The position numbers and the translations under genes are program-made. This document shows, piece after piece, positions 5,366 through 11,475 of a DNA stretch of 12,094 bases; position 1 is the first letter of the stretch, and every line of letters begins with the position of its first letter. Origin of the DNA: Eggerthella sp. CAG:368 (GTDB lineage Bacteria > Actinomycetota > Coriobacteriia > Coriobacteriales > Eggerthellaceae); assembly GCA_000434775.1 (NCBI GenBank), contig FR895486.1:2784-14877 (forward strand), given 5' to 3'. Under the pieces are notes generated by a model. The model worked only from the letters and a program-made list of their open reading frames with translations. It was not told where the DNA came from and searched no databases.

Positions 5366-6037
5366 CTACTGAGTTACGCGCGAACCTTCCGCCGGCGTAT
5401 CAAATGTTTGATAAATCCTATCACCCGCATCCCCAAGACCAGGAAGGATATATGCGCGGTCATTGAGACCTTCGTCAAGAGCACAAGCAAACAACCTGAC
5501 CTCTGGATCTGCTTCAAGCACCGCTTTTACCCCTTCAGGAGCTGCGACCAAAACCATAGCGACAATGTCTTTTACCCCCCGTTCGCGCAAATTCGCAATA
5601 GCGGCTTTAAGCGAACCACCCGTAGCAAGCATTGGATCAATAATGATTACTTGACGCTCGGCAATGAAGGAAGGCATTTTTGCGTAGTATTCCATTGGTT
5701 CATGAGTTTCCTCATTGCGACACATACCCAAATGAGCAACAGCAGCATTAGGAATAATTTCGAGCATTCCTTCAAGCATCGAAAGCCCCGCGCGCAAAAT
5801 GGGTACAATTACTGGCTCTTGTCCTGAAATAATCTTGCCCGTTGTAGTTGCGAGAGGGGTTTCAACGGTAATTTCTCTCGTTTTTAAGTGCTTAGTTGCC
5901 TCGAAGGCCTCTAGGTATGTAAGTTCCCGAATGCTCGTTCGAAAAACACTTGCAGGAGTATTTTTGTCGCGAATAAGCGCAATTTTATGGGAAACAAGAG
6001 GATGATCGATAACCGTCAGGCGGTCGAACTGTTCCAT
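5366..6037 (-). CDS. upp: Uracil phosphoribosyltransferase
   Basis: Salvage enzyme that joins uracil to PRPP to give UMP. The PRPP loop VIIIDPMLATGGS lies at about residues 130-142, and GLGDAGDRIYQT (about 200-211) is the uracil-binding segment typical of the family. The N-terminus ITVETPLATTTGK and PVIVPILRAGLSMLEG also match. The frame extends to an ATG at 6082, but I start at ATG 6037, giving MEQFDRLTVIDHPLVSHKI, the usual family start; AAAAGAGA lies upstream at good spacing, and a candidate -10 box would place the transcript start at about the upstream ATG. The product is 223 aa, about ten longer than usual because of a C-terminal tail (TPAEGSRVTQ). It follows glyA after 273 nt and probably has its own promoter. 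Confidence 0.95.
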   Translation of the reverse strand: MEQFDRLTVIDHPLVSHKIALIRDKNTPASVFRTSIRELTYLEAFEATKHLKTREITVETPLATTTGKIISGQEPVIVPILRAGLSMLEGMLEIIPNAAVAHLGMCRNEETHEPMEYYAKMPSFIAERQVIIIDPMLATGGSLKAAIANLRERGVKDIVAMVLVAAPEGVKAVLEADPEVRLFACALDEGLNDRAYILPGLGDAGDRIYQTFDTPAEGSRVTQ

Positions 6038-6074
6038 AGCACATCTCTTTTCTTCTAATGGATGCGGGCACGAC

Positions 6075-6111
6075 AAAGGCATCCACCGGTATTGTACCCG
6101 TGAATGCCTTT
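6075..6111 (-). promoter_or_regulatory. Dyad spanning the putative upp -10 box
   Basis: A 37-nt imperfect palindrome has outer arms AAAGGCAT/ATGCCTTT (8 bp, 6075-6082 and 6104-6111), inner arms CAC/GTG and GGT/ACC, single mismatches between them, and a 5-nt loop. On the minus strand the centre contains TACAAT (6096-6091), a good -10 hexamer, without a clear -35. It could be an operator over the upp promoter or an RNA hairpin at the 3' end of the glyA transcript. Only TTTGT follows the stem, so it is a poor intrinsic terminator. Confidence 0.4.
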
Positions 6112-6120
6112 TGAAATTTC

Positions 6121-6149
6121 ATCGTATTTTCAACAAATCAAAAAACGAT
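6121..6149 (-). repeat. AT-rich inverted repeat between glyA and upp
   Basis: ATCGTATTTT (6121-6130) pairs with AAAAAACGAT (6140-6149) except for one mismatch, with a 9-nt loop. Together with the dyad at 6075-6111 it is one of two hairpins in the 273-nt glyA-upp interval. The stem is AT-rich and no T tract follows it on the minus strand, so a terminator role is doubtful. Nothing else of note is seen in 6150-6310. Confidence 0.35.
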
Positions 6150-6310
6150 AGCGCATTGCTCTCCGTATCGCAAAGCTTGACTAAAATACTCAAAGTAAAC
6201 ACTACCTGCATTCCTGGCAGCGCAGTTATTATGCTTCGTTTACTCTTTCCGTATTTGACAATAGGTGCGCAGGATTACGCAACCTTAATACGCCGCCTTC
6301 GATATTGCTC

Positions 6311-7561
6311 TTAGTATTCTGGATAGAGTGGATGACGAGAAATAAGTTCGCTTACCTTGCCTGCAATTTCATCGAGCTTAGCATCGTTTTCCGCATTGAA
6401 TACTGTCTGACCAATAAGTTGACCAATAGTGAAGAACTCGTCAGCAGTGAAGCCTCGCGTAGTTGCTGCAGCCGTACCAACACGAATACCACTCGTCACA
6501 AAAGGAGAACGCTTTTCGTTAGGAATGGTGTTCTTGTTGACGGTAAGACCAACGCGTTCGAGAAGTTTTTCGGCATCTTTGCCCGTAACATCGGAAGCAG
6601 TTAAGTCAACCAAGCAAAGATGATTATCAGTGCCTCCCGAAACCAAGCGCAATCCTGCGTCAATCATGCCTTCACCCATCTTGGTAGCATTCTCAACCAC
6701 GTGGTCGATGTATTCTTTGAACTCTGGCTTTTGAGCCTCGCCGAAAGCAACAGCTTTACCAGCAATAACATGCATCAAGGGGCCACCTTGACTTCCAGGG
6801 AATACTGCCTTGTTGATTTTGGTTGCAATTTCTTCATCGTTAGTCAAAATGAAGCCGCCACGAGGACCGCGCAGCGTTTTATGACTTGTTGAAGTAACAA
6901 CATGAGCATAAGGAACAGGGCTTGGATGCGCACCCGTTGCAACAAGGCCTGCAATGTGAGCCATGTCAATCATGAGATAAGCGCCCACCTCATCAGCAAT
7001 CTCACGCATACGCTTGAAATCAATAACGCGAGGATATGCAGAAGCACCGCCAACGATTAACTTAGGACGATGTTCTTTTGCCAAACGTTCCATTTCATCG
7101 TAATCGATACGTTCAGTTTCAGGATCAACACCGTAGGCAACAACGTTGTAATCTTTGCCCGAGAAGTTAACAGGGGAACCATGGGTAAGATGACCACCAT
7201 TATCAAGGCTTAATCCCAAAACAGTATCGCCAAGGTTAATCAAAGCCTGATATGCAGCCAAGTTAGCGTTCGCGCCACAGTGAGGCTGAACGTTAGCAAA
7301 ATTGCAGTTAAAAAGCTCCTTCGCACGATCACGAGCAAGGTTTTCTACAATATCGACTTTTTCACAGCCGCCATAGTAACGCTTTCCTGGATAGCCTTCC
7401 GCATACTTATTCGTAAGTACGCTTCCAACTGCCTCCATTACTGCGACTGACGTGAAGTTTTCCGATGCAATAAGTTCAATACTTGAACGCTGACGAGAGA
7501 GCTCCTGGTTAATAGCATCGGCAACTTGCGGGTCAGCAGTAGGAAGATACGTTAGCGACAT
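6311..7561 (-). CDS. glyA: Serine hydroxymethyltransferase
   Basis: PLP enzyme that interconverts serine and glycine and loads methylene onto tetrahydrofolate, the main one-carbon source for thymidylate, purine and methionine synthesis. Family motifs run throughout: ELIASENFTS near the N-terminus, NKYAEGYPGKRYYGGC, the HLTHGSPVNFSG stretch, LMIDMAHIAGLVATG, and the PLP lysine K228 in TSTSHKTLRGPRGG. The C-terminal NTIPNEKRSPFVTSGIRVG segment is also typical. I use the ATG at 7561 (416 aa, the normal length) rather than the frame's upstream limit at 7615, because AAAGGA lies 8 nt before it and the family starts here. A hairpin terminator candidate and a 9-bp palindrome precede it. Downstream is upp. 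Confidence 0.97.
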   Translation of the reverse strand: MSLTYLPTADPQVADAINQELSRQRSSIELIASENFTSVAVMEAVGSVLTNKYAEGYPGKRYYGGCEKVDIVENLARDRAKELFNCNFANVQPHCGANANLAAYQALINLGDTVLGLSLDNGGHLTHGSPVNFSGKDYNVVAYGVDPETERIDYDEMERLAKEHRPKLIVGGASAYPRVIDFKRMREIADEVGAYLMIDMAHIAGLVATGAHPSPVPYAHVVTSTSHKTLRGPRGGFILTNDEEIATKINKAVFPGSQGGPLMHVIAGKAVAFGEAQKPEFKEYIDHVVENATKMGEGMIDAGLRLVSGGTDNHLCLVDLTASDVTGKDAEKLLERVGLTVNKNTIPNEKRSPFVTSGIRVGTAAATTRGFTADEFFTIGQLIGQTVFNAENDAKLDEIAGKVSELISRHPLYPEY

Positions 7562-7600
7562 AAGTCTAATCCTTTCATGAACTGTTAAATCGTTCTCTTT

Positions 7601-7628
7601 TTTGTAGAGTAGCACACCCCTCTACAAA
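7601..7628 (-). promoter_or_regulatory. Perfect 9-bp inverted repeat in the glyA leader
   Basis: TTTGTAGAG (7601-7609) and CTCTACAAA (7620-7628) are perfect inverted repeats separated by 10 nt. On the minus strand the spacer and right arm contain TGCTACTCT, an extended -10-like sequence, so the dyad could be a repressor operator over a glyA promoter. It could also form an RNA hairpin in the glyA leader 40 nt before the ATG. No family of regulator can be named from this. Confidence 0.45.
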
Positions 7629-7633
7629 TAGAT

Positions 7634-7663
7634 GAAGGGACAGGCAAGAGAGCCTATCCCTTC
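7634..7663 (-). terminator. Hairpin terminator candidate after rpiB
   Basis: On the minus strand GAAGGGATAGGC pairs with GCCTGTCCCTTC, a 12-bp stem with one U-G wobble and a 6-nt loop, 16 nt after the rpiB stop. The wobble pairs only in the minus-strand RNA; the other strand would have a C-A mismatch, which supports a function in the rpiB transcript. The following sequence ATCTATTTGT is only moderately T-rich, so termination may be partial. Confidence 0.55.
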
Positions 7664-7679
7664 TTTAAAAGTTAACATA

Positions 7680-8117
7680 TTAGCTATCGAGAGCATTGAT
7701 TTTTGCCACACGACCAGCATGGCGACCGCCACCGAATTCCGTAGCAAAAAACACATCGAGAATTTTTTCGTTTTCCTCAAGAGGCACAAAACGTCCAGAA
7801 AGCGTAATAACATTTGCATCGTTGTGTTCACGACAAAGCTTAGCGAATTCAGGTGATACGATGTTTGCCGCCCGAACACCTGAGATTTTGCAGGCAGCAA
7901 TGGCCATACCAATTCCTGTTCCGCACACCAAAACCCCGCGATCACACGCGCCTTCAGAAACATCCTTACCAACAAGGGCAGCGTAATCGGGATAATCAAC
8001 TCGATCATCACTATCGGGGCCTCTATCTATAACCTCATACCCTTTTGAACGAAGATACTCGGCAAGAAGTTGTTTCTGCTCAAATCCTGCATGGTCTGAA
8101 CCAATCGATACTTTCAC
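7680..8117 (-). CDS. rpiB: Ribose 5-phosphate isomerase B
   Basis: Interconverts ribose 5-phosphate and ribulose 5-phosphate in the pentose phosphate pathway, supplying precursors for PRPP. The 145-aa protein begins MKVSIGSDHAGFE (D8 and H9 at the substrate site). The catalytic cysteine C65 lies in VLVCGTGIGMAIAA, H98 in REHNDANVITL, and H133 and R136 near the C-terminus in GGGRHAGRVAKI. These match the RpiB/LacAB family, and the cysteine favours RpiB. The start is GTG at 8117; a four-codon frame (ATG GGG CTT TTG TGA) ends on it with a 4-nt overlap. A strong promoter lies upstream and a hairpin terminator candidate downstream, so rpiB may be expressed as a single gene with some read-through into glyA. 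Confidence 0.95.
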   Translation of the reverse strand: MKVSIGSDHAGFEQKQLLAEYLRSKGYEVIDRGPDSDDRVDYPDYAALVGKDVSEGACDRGVLVCGTGIGMAIAACKISGVRAANIVSPEFAKLCREHNDANVITLSGRFVPLEENEKILDVFFATEFGGGRHAGRVAKINALDS

Positions 8118-8155
8118 AAAAGCCCCATTCCTCTCATTTGTTACGTAGTGAAATC

Positions 8156-8184
8156 ATTATACGGCTCAATTAAAGGAGTCTAAA
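8156..8184 (-). promoter_or_regulatory. Sigma-70-type promoter for rpiB
   Basis: On the minus strand TTTAGA (8184-8179, 4 of 6 to the -35 consensus) is followed by exactly 17 nt and a perfect TATAAT (8161-8156). Transcription would begin near 8149, about 32 nt before the GTG start of rpiB. It is the best promoter in the window and marks a transcription boundary after glpK. Confidence 0.75.
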
Positions 8185-8200
8185 ATCAGATTTGAGAAGA

Positions 8201-9700
8201 TTATGAGACCTTCGTAGAAGTGCGCAAAAGAGCATCATGCCACGCCGCCAGCAACTGCTTTCGCTGTGTTTCCTCCATGCAAGGAGAAAACACGCGCTCA
8301 AATGAATGAAGGTCACGCAATTCGTCGATGTTCTTCCAGAAACCTGTTGCAAGCCCCGCCAAAAAAGCCGCTCCTGCTGCCGTTGTTTCGACATTGTTTG
8401 GGCGACAAATTTCAACATCGAGCATATTGGCGCAGAACTCGAGCATAAAATTATTCCTGCACGCACCACCATCAACACTAAGATGCTTCACCGAAAGACC
8501 CGCATCGGCCTCCATTCCCCTTAGAACATCGTGAACTTGATATCCTAGTGCCTCTAAGCATGCGCGCACTAAATGGGCACGTGTGGTACCACGCGTAAGC
8601 CCGTATATTGCTCCACGTGCCTCCGCATCCCAATACGGAGCACCAAGACCGGTAAATGCCGGAACAATAACAACACCAGCACAATCTTCAATACTTCGGG
8701 CGATGGTATCGGTATCTACCACGTCATCAATGATACGCAGGCCATCCTTAAGCCACTGCAAAAGAGCACCCGCCATAAAAACACTACCTTCAAGAGCGTA
8801 TTCTAGCTTAGCTTTCCCCGGAGCAGAGGCTGCCACTGTGGTAACGAGACCATGAGAAGAACGTGGTGCACTCTCCCCTGTATGCATAAGAAGAAAGCAA
8901 CCTGTTCCGAATGTTGATTTAACCTCGCCTGGCTCAAAACAGCACTGCCCAAACAATGCCGCCTGTTGATCGCCCGCAACCCCACAGATAGGGATTTCTC
9001 CCGCGATAACTGGATGCTTCATATTGCCGAAAATACCTGAGGAAGGCCGTACTTCTGGGAGCATGCTCATGGGGATATCAAATACATCGCATAGCCATGA
9101 GTCCCACGCACCTTCATGAATATTAAAAAGCATCGTGCGACTTGCATTGGTGGGATCAGTAGCATGTACGCTGTGATTTGTAAGCTGCCAAATGAGCCAA
9201 GAATCCACCGTACCAAACATAAGATCGCCCGCTTCTGCCTGTTCACGTGCATGAGGCACCGTTCGTAAGACCCAGGCAATTTTGCTTGCCGAATAGTAGG
9301 CGTCGGGAATAAGCCCTGTTCGAGCAGTAATTTGTTCTCTCACAGCAAGGTCAGAACAAAGCTCTTCAACCAACTCAGTTGTACGACGACACTGCCACAC
9401 GATGGCGTTATATACTGGTTCGCCCGTATGACGATTCCAGACAATAGTTGTTTCACGCTGGTTAGTAATACCGATGCTGTCAATTTCATCGATAGTCAAA
9501 CCCTTTGAAACCAACAGCTCCGTAAGCACCTTGAGTTGACTCGAAAGAATCTCTTTCGGATTGTGCTCAACCCAACCTGGGTGAGGAAAATACTGTGGGA
9601 AATCGCTTTGAGCTAGGCCGCAAATATTTCCCTCATGATTAAACAAAATAGCCCGAGACGATGTTGTTCCTTGATCGAGCGCGATAATATATTTCTTCAT
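8201..9700 (-). CDS. glpK: Glycerol kinase
   Basis: Phosphorylates glycerol with ATP to sn-glycerol 3-phosphate in the cytoplasm, for lipid synthesis or catabolism. The 499-aa product is of normal length for the FGGY family. Seen are the N-terminal phosphate loop ALDQGTTSSRA (D9), GITNQRETT (R82, E83), WQCRRT, DAYYSASK, the catalytic base D244 in GVAGDQQAALFGQ, STFGTGCF, and GLGAPYWDAEARG. I start at ATG 9700, giving MKKYIIALDQGTTS; the frame runs to a TTG at 9727 inside the upstream hydrolase gene. The gap to the hydrolase stop is 2 nt, and the nearest ribosome site (AAAGGGAA) is about 15 nt away, so coupling is likely. The regulatory loop around residues 222-240 lacks the E. coli FBP-site GGTR and the enterococcal YHFYG histidine motif. 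Confidence 0.95.
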   Translation of the reverse strand: MKKYIIALDQGTTSSRAILFNHEGNICGLAQSDFPQYFPHPGWVEHNPKEILSSQLKVLTELLVSKGLTIDEIDSIGITNQRETTIVWNRHTGEPVYNAIVWQCRRTTELVEELCSDLAVREQITARTGLIPDAYYSASKIAWVLRTVPHAREQAEAGDLMFGTVDSWLIWQLTNHSVHATDPTNASRTMLFNIHEGAWDSWLCDVFDIPMSMLPEVRPSSGIFGNMKHPVIAGEIPICGVAGDQQAALFGQCCFEPGEVKSTFGTGCFLLMHTGESAPRSSHGLVTTVAASAPGKAKLEYALEGSVFMAGALLQWLKDGLRIIDDVVDTDTIARSIEDCAGVVIVPAFTGLGAPYWDAEARGAIYGLTRGTTRAHLVRACLEALGYQVHDVLRGMEADAGLSVKHLSVDGGACRNNFMLEFCANMLDVEICRPNNVETTAAGAAFLAGLATGFWKNIDELRDLHSFERVFSPCMEETQRKQLLAAWHDALLRTSTKVS

Positions 9701-9702
9701 GA

Positions 9703-10674
9703 CTACTGAAGATTTCCCTTTAACCAATCAACAACATCGTTATATACACGATAATTGCCTGGCTCGTTTAGGATTTCATGGCGCATACCTGGATAAATTC
9801 GAACTTCTACTTCTATTGAACCTTGCTTGCGATACGCCTCAGCTGCTTTTACAACGTCTTTTCCAAACATGCCAACCGGGTCTTTATCACCCGCAATAAA
9901 AAGGAGGGGCAAAGCAGCAGGAATATCACTCGTTTTAGGAAGCGCCGCCTCGGCACTTAAGTCAGTCAACGTTGCAAAGCCACCCGCAGAAAACGTGATA
10001 CCCGATAAAGGATCCGCATCGTAGGACGCAACTACCGCAGGATCTGACGAAATCCAAGCATTCTTTGAAGGCTCATCATAAAAAGGTAGGGCAAACGCTC
10101 CAATAATAAGCGTTTCCAAGAAAGAAGATTTATGCTCTTCCCCTTCAAAAGTACCAATAGCGCGTGCAACACTACGCCCAAACAAAGAAACTGGCAAAGG
10201 CTGGTTTCCTGTACCGCAAATAATGGCCCCCGCAACACCCAGGGAATACTTCGCCAAATAACAACGGGTTACAAAACTACCCATTGAGTGGCCAAAGATA
10301 AAATAAGGTAGAACATCGTAGCATGATTGAACGGTAAGACGCACCTTGTGAACATCTGCTATGAGTACCTCTTTGCCACCATGTAGCGGCATTACTCCTA
10401 AATCCTGTGCGCTTCCCGCACTTTTGCCATGGCCAATATGATCATGACCAACAACAACGAAGCCACGTTCGGCAAGAAAATGCGCAAAATCATTGTACCG
10501 ATCAATGTGCTCCGCCATGCCATGCACAAGCTGAACGATTGCCTTAGGAGTCACATCTACAGGATCCCAAACTTTCATGCGAAGATTTGAGACACCATCA
10601 CTTGAATATATTGTTTCCTCTACACAGGAAACACGCGAATAAAACGCCTTCGAACTCTTTGCTTCTTCAGTCAT
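9703..10674 (-). CDS. Alpha/beta hydrolase, monoacylglycerol lipase / lysophospholipase-like
   Basis: A 323-aa serine hydrolase of the Hydrolase_4 / PldB-like (COG2267) group. LVHGMAEHIDRY matches the HGxxEHxxRY oxyanion segment of monoacylglycerol lipases, followed by GHDHIGHGKS. The nucleophile S130 is in FGHSMGSF, the acid is probably D265 in IAGDKDPVG, and H299 in GMRHEILNE completes the triad. No signal peptide is seen, so it should be cytoplasmic. The ATG at 10674 is preceded by AAGGGGGT; the frame extends seven codons further to a TTG without a ribosome site. The stop lies 2 nt before glpK, so the two form an operon, and glycerol release from monoacylglycerol or a glycerol ester is a reasonable inference. 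The true substrate (lysophospholipid, other ester) cannot be read from sequence. Confidence 0.85.
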   Translation of the reverse strand: MTEEAKSSKAFYSRVSCVEETIYSSDGVSNLRMKVWDPVDVTPKAIVQLVHGMAEHIDRYNDFAHFLAERGFVVVGHDHIGHGKSAGSAQDLGVMPLHGGKEVLIADVHKVRLTVQSCYDVLPYFIFGHSMGSFVTRCYLAKYSLGVAGAIICGTGNQPLPVSLFGRSVARAIGTFEGEEHKSSFLETLIIGAFALPFYDEPSKNAWISSDPAVVASYDADPLSGITFSAGGFATLTDLSAEAALPKTSDIPAALPLLFIAGDKDPVGMFGKDVVKAAEAYRKQGSIEVEVRIYPGMRHEILNEPGNYRVYNDVVDWLKGNLQ

Positions 10675-10697
10675 TCTTTGACCCCCTTGTTGCAATG

Positions 10698-10706
10698 GTT
10701 ATAACA
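10698..10706 (-). promoter_or_regulatory. Possible extended -10 promoter for hydrolase-glpK
   Basis: The minus strand reads TGTTATAAC: a TGn element followed by TATAAC, 5 of 6 to the -10 consensus. Transcription would start near 10691, leaving a very short leader that still includes the AAGGGGGT ribosome site. No consensus -35 is seen at 16-18 nt. Confidence 0.4.
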
Positions 10707-10737
10707 GCGCTCAATAAAGCACACAGAGTGATCGGTG

Positions 10738-11340
10738 TTATGAAAGAGCCTGAATATCGCTTATCGTGATTGCACCTTCGCGAACCATGACAGGGTGCTC
10801 CCCCGTACAATCTACGATGGTTGAAGCAATACCACTTTTAACATCATCATCGTTAAAAGCAAAGCCAACTTGTTCAAGCAGTTCAGGAGTAATTTCCGCA
10901 AAGGATTTCGTTGCCTTCTGCCCAGAAATATTGGCAGATGTGGTAGCAACAGGACAACCAAGTTCTTCTATCATCTGAAGCGCATGCTCATTTTTAGGCA
11001 TTCGCATTCCGATTGTTCCTTCAGCGGAACGAAATGCTACAGGAACTTCTTCGCTTGCCTTCACAATAATAGTCAAAGGACCAGGCCAAAAGGTTCTAGC
11101 AAGAGTGCGGGCAAATTCTGGAACCACTTTGCCGTACTTTGTTAGATCGTCTCGATTTCCCACAAGCCATGCAACGGGTTTTTTCTGACTACGCTTTTTG
11201 AGGCTATAGAGAATTTCAGGGCTTTGAGCATGACCTACCGAAACCCCAAGGCCATAGAGTGTGTCAGTTGGAAAAATGATAGGCTCTCCCTTTTCCAGAG
11301 ACCGTAGAGCCTCCTGAAGAGCGTGAGAATTTGCAGCCAT
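10738..11340 (-). CDS. tsaC: L-threonylcarbamoyladenylate synthase (TsaC/Sua5 family)
   Basis: Makes threonylcarbamoyl-AMP from threonine, bicarbonate and ATP, the first step of the t6A37 modification of ANN-decoding tRNAs. The 200-aa product is the short YrdC/TsaC form without the C-terminal Sua5 domain. Motifs: PIIFPTDTLYGLG (about 20-32), the KKRSQKKP basic patch (48-55), FWPGPLTIIV (84-93), GTIGMRMP (108-115), TTSANISGQKAT (133-144) and ASTIVDCTG (172-180). The ATG at 11340 has AAGAAGG upstream at good spacing. B. subtilis YwlC occupies a similar place upstream of the rpiB-like ywlF, glyA and upp, which supports the call. A possible extended -10 promoter lies 36 nt before the start. Confidence 0.94.
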   Translation of the reverse strand: MAANSHALQEALRSLEKGEPIIFPTDTLYGLGVSVGHAQSPEILYSLKKRSQKKPVAWLVGNRDDLTKYGKVVPEFARTLARTFWPGPLTIIVKASEEVPVAFRSAEGTIGMRMPKNEHALQMIEELGCPVATTSANISGQKATKSFAEITPELLEQVGFAFNDDDVKSGIASTIVDCTGEHPVMVREGAITISDIQALS

Positions 11341-11375
11341 GGCTACCTTCTTAATGGTCTGATTCTGAAACTAGA

Positions 11376-11384
11376 ATTTTACCA
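11376..11384 (-). promoter_or_regulatory. Possible extended -10 promoter for tsaC
   Basis: The minus strand reads TGGTAAAAT, a TGn element with TAAAAT (5 of 6 to the -10 consensus), with transcription expected near 11369, about 28 nt before the tsaC ATG. A clear -35 is missing. The rest of the 135-nt gap to the upstream gene (11385-11475) shows only very short palindromes, such as GACA/TGTC at 11462-11472, and no convincing terminator. Confidence 0.4.
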
Positions 11385-11475
11385 TAACGAAGACAGAACC
11401 TTATCTATCCCCCTCTTGCTAGCCCGTAGGCGAGTATGCTCAATCGGCAGACTTTTATGGTGACATAGTGTCGTT

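Noticed and set aside
5408..5827. A 139-codon plus-strand frame
   Set aside because: It is antisense to upp, with no recognisable domain, and conserved upp motifs run through the same bases.
6255..6260. A perfect TTGACA on the plus strand
   Set aside because: No -10 hexamer lies 16-18 nt downstream and no plus-strand gene follows, so a promoter is not supported.
7622..8011. A 129-codon minus-strand frame overlapping rpiB
   Set aside because: It is in a different frame of rpiB, whose active-site residues are all intact, and its translation shows no family features.
8160..8200. A terminator directly after glpK
   Set aside because: Only an AT-rich odd palindrome (AAATC/GATTT) is present, with no stable stem and no T tract; the rpiB promoter there is better supported.
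10705..10722. A GAGCGC palindrome before hydrolase-glpK resembling a CcpA cre site
   Set aside because: The flanking bases do not fit the cre consensus (WTGNNARCGNWWWCAW) on either strand.
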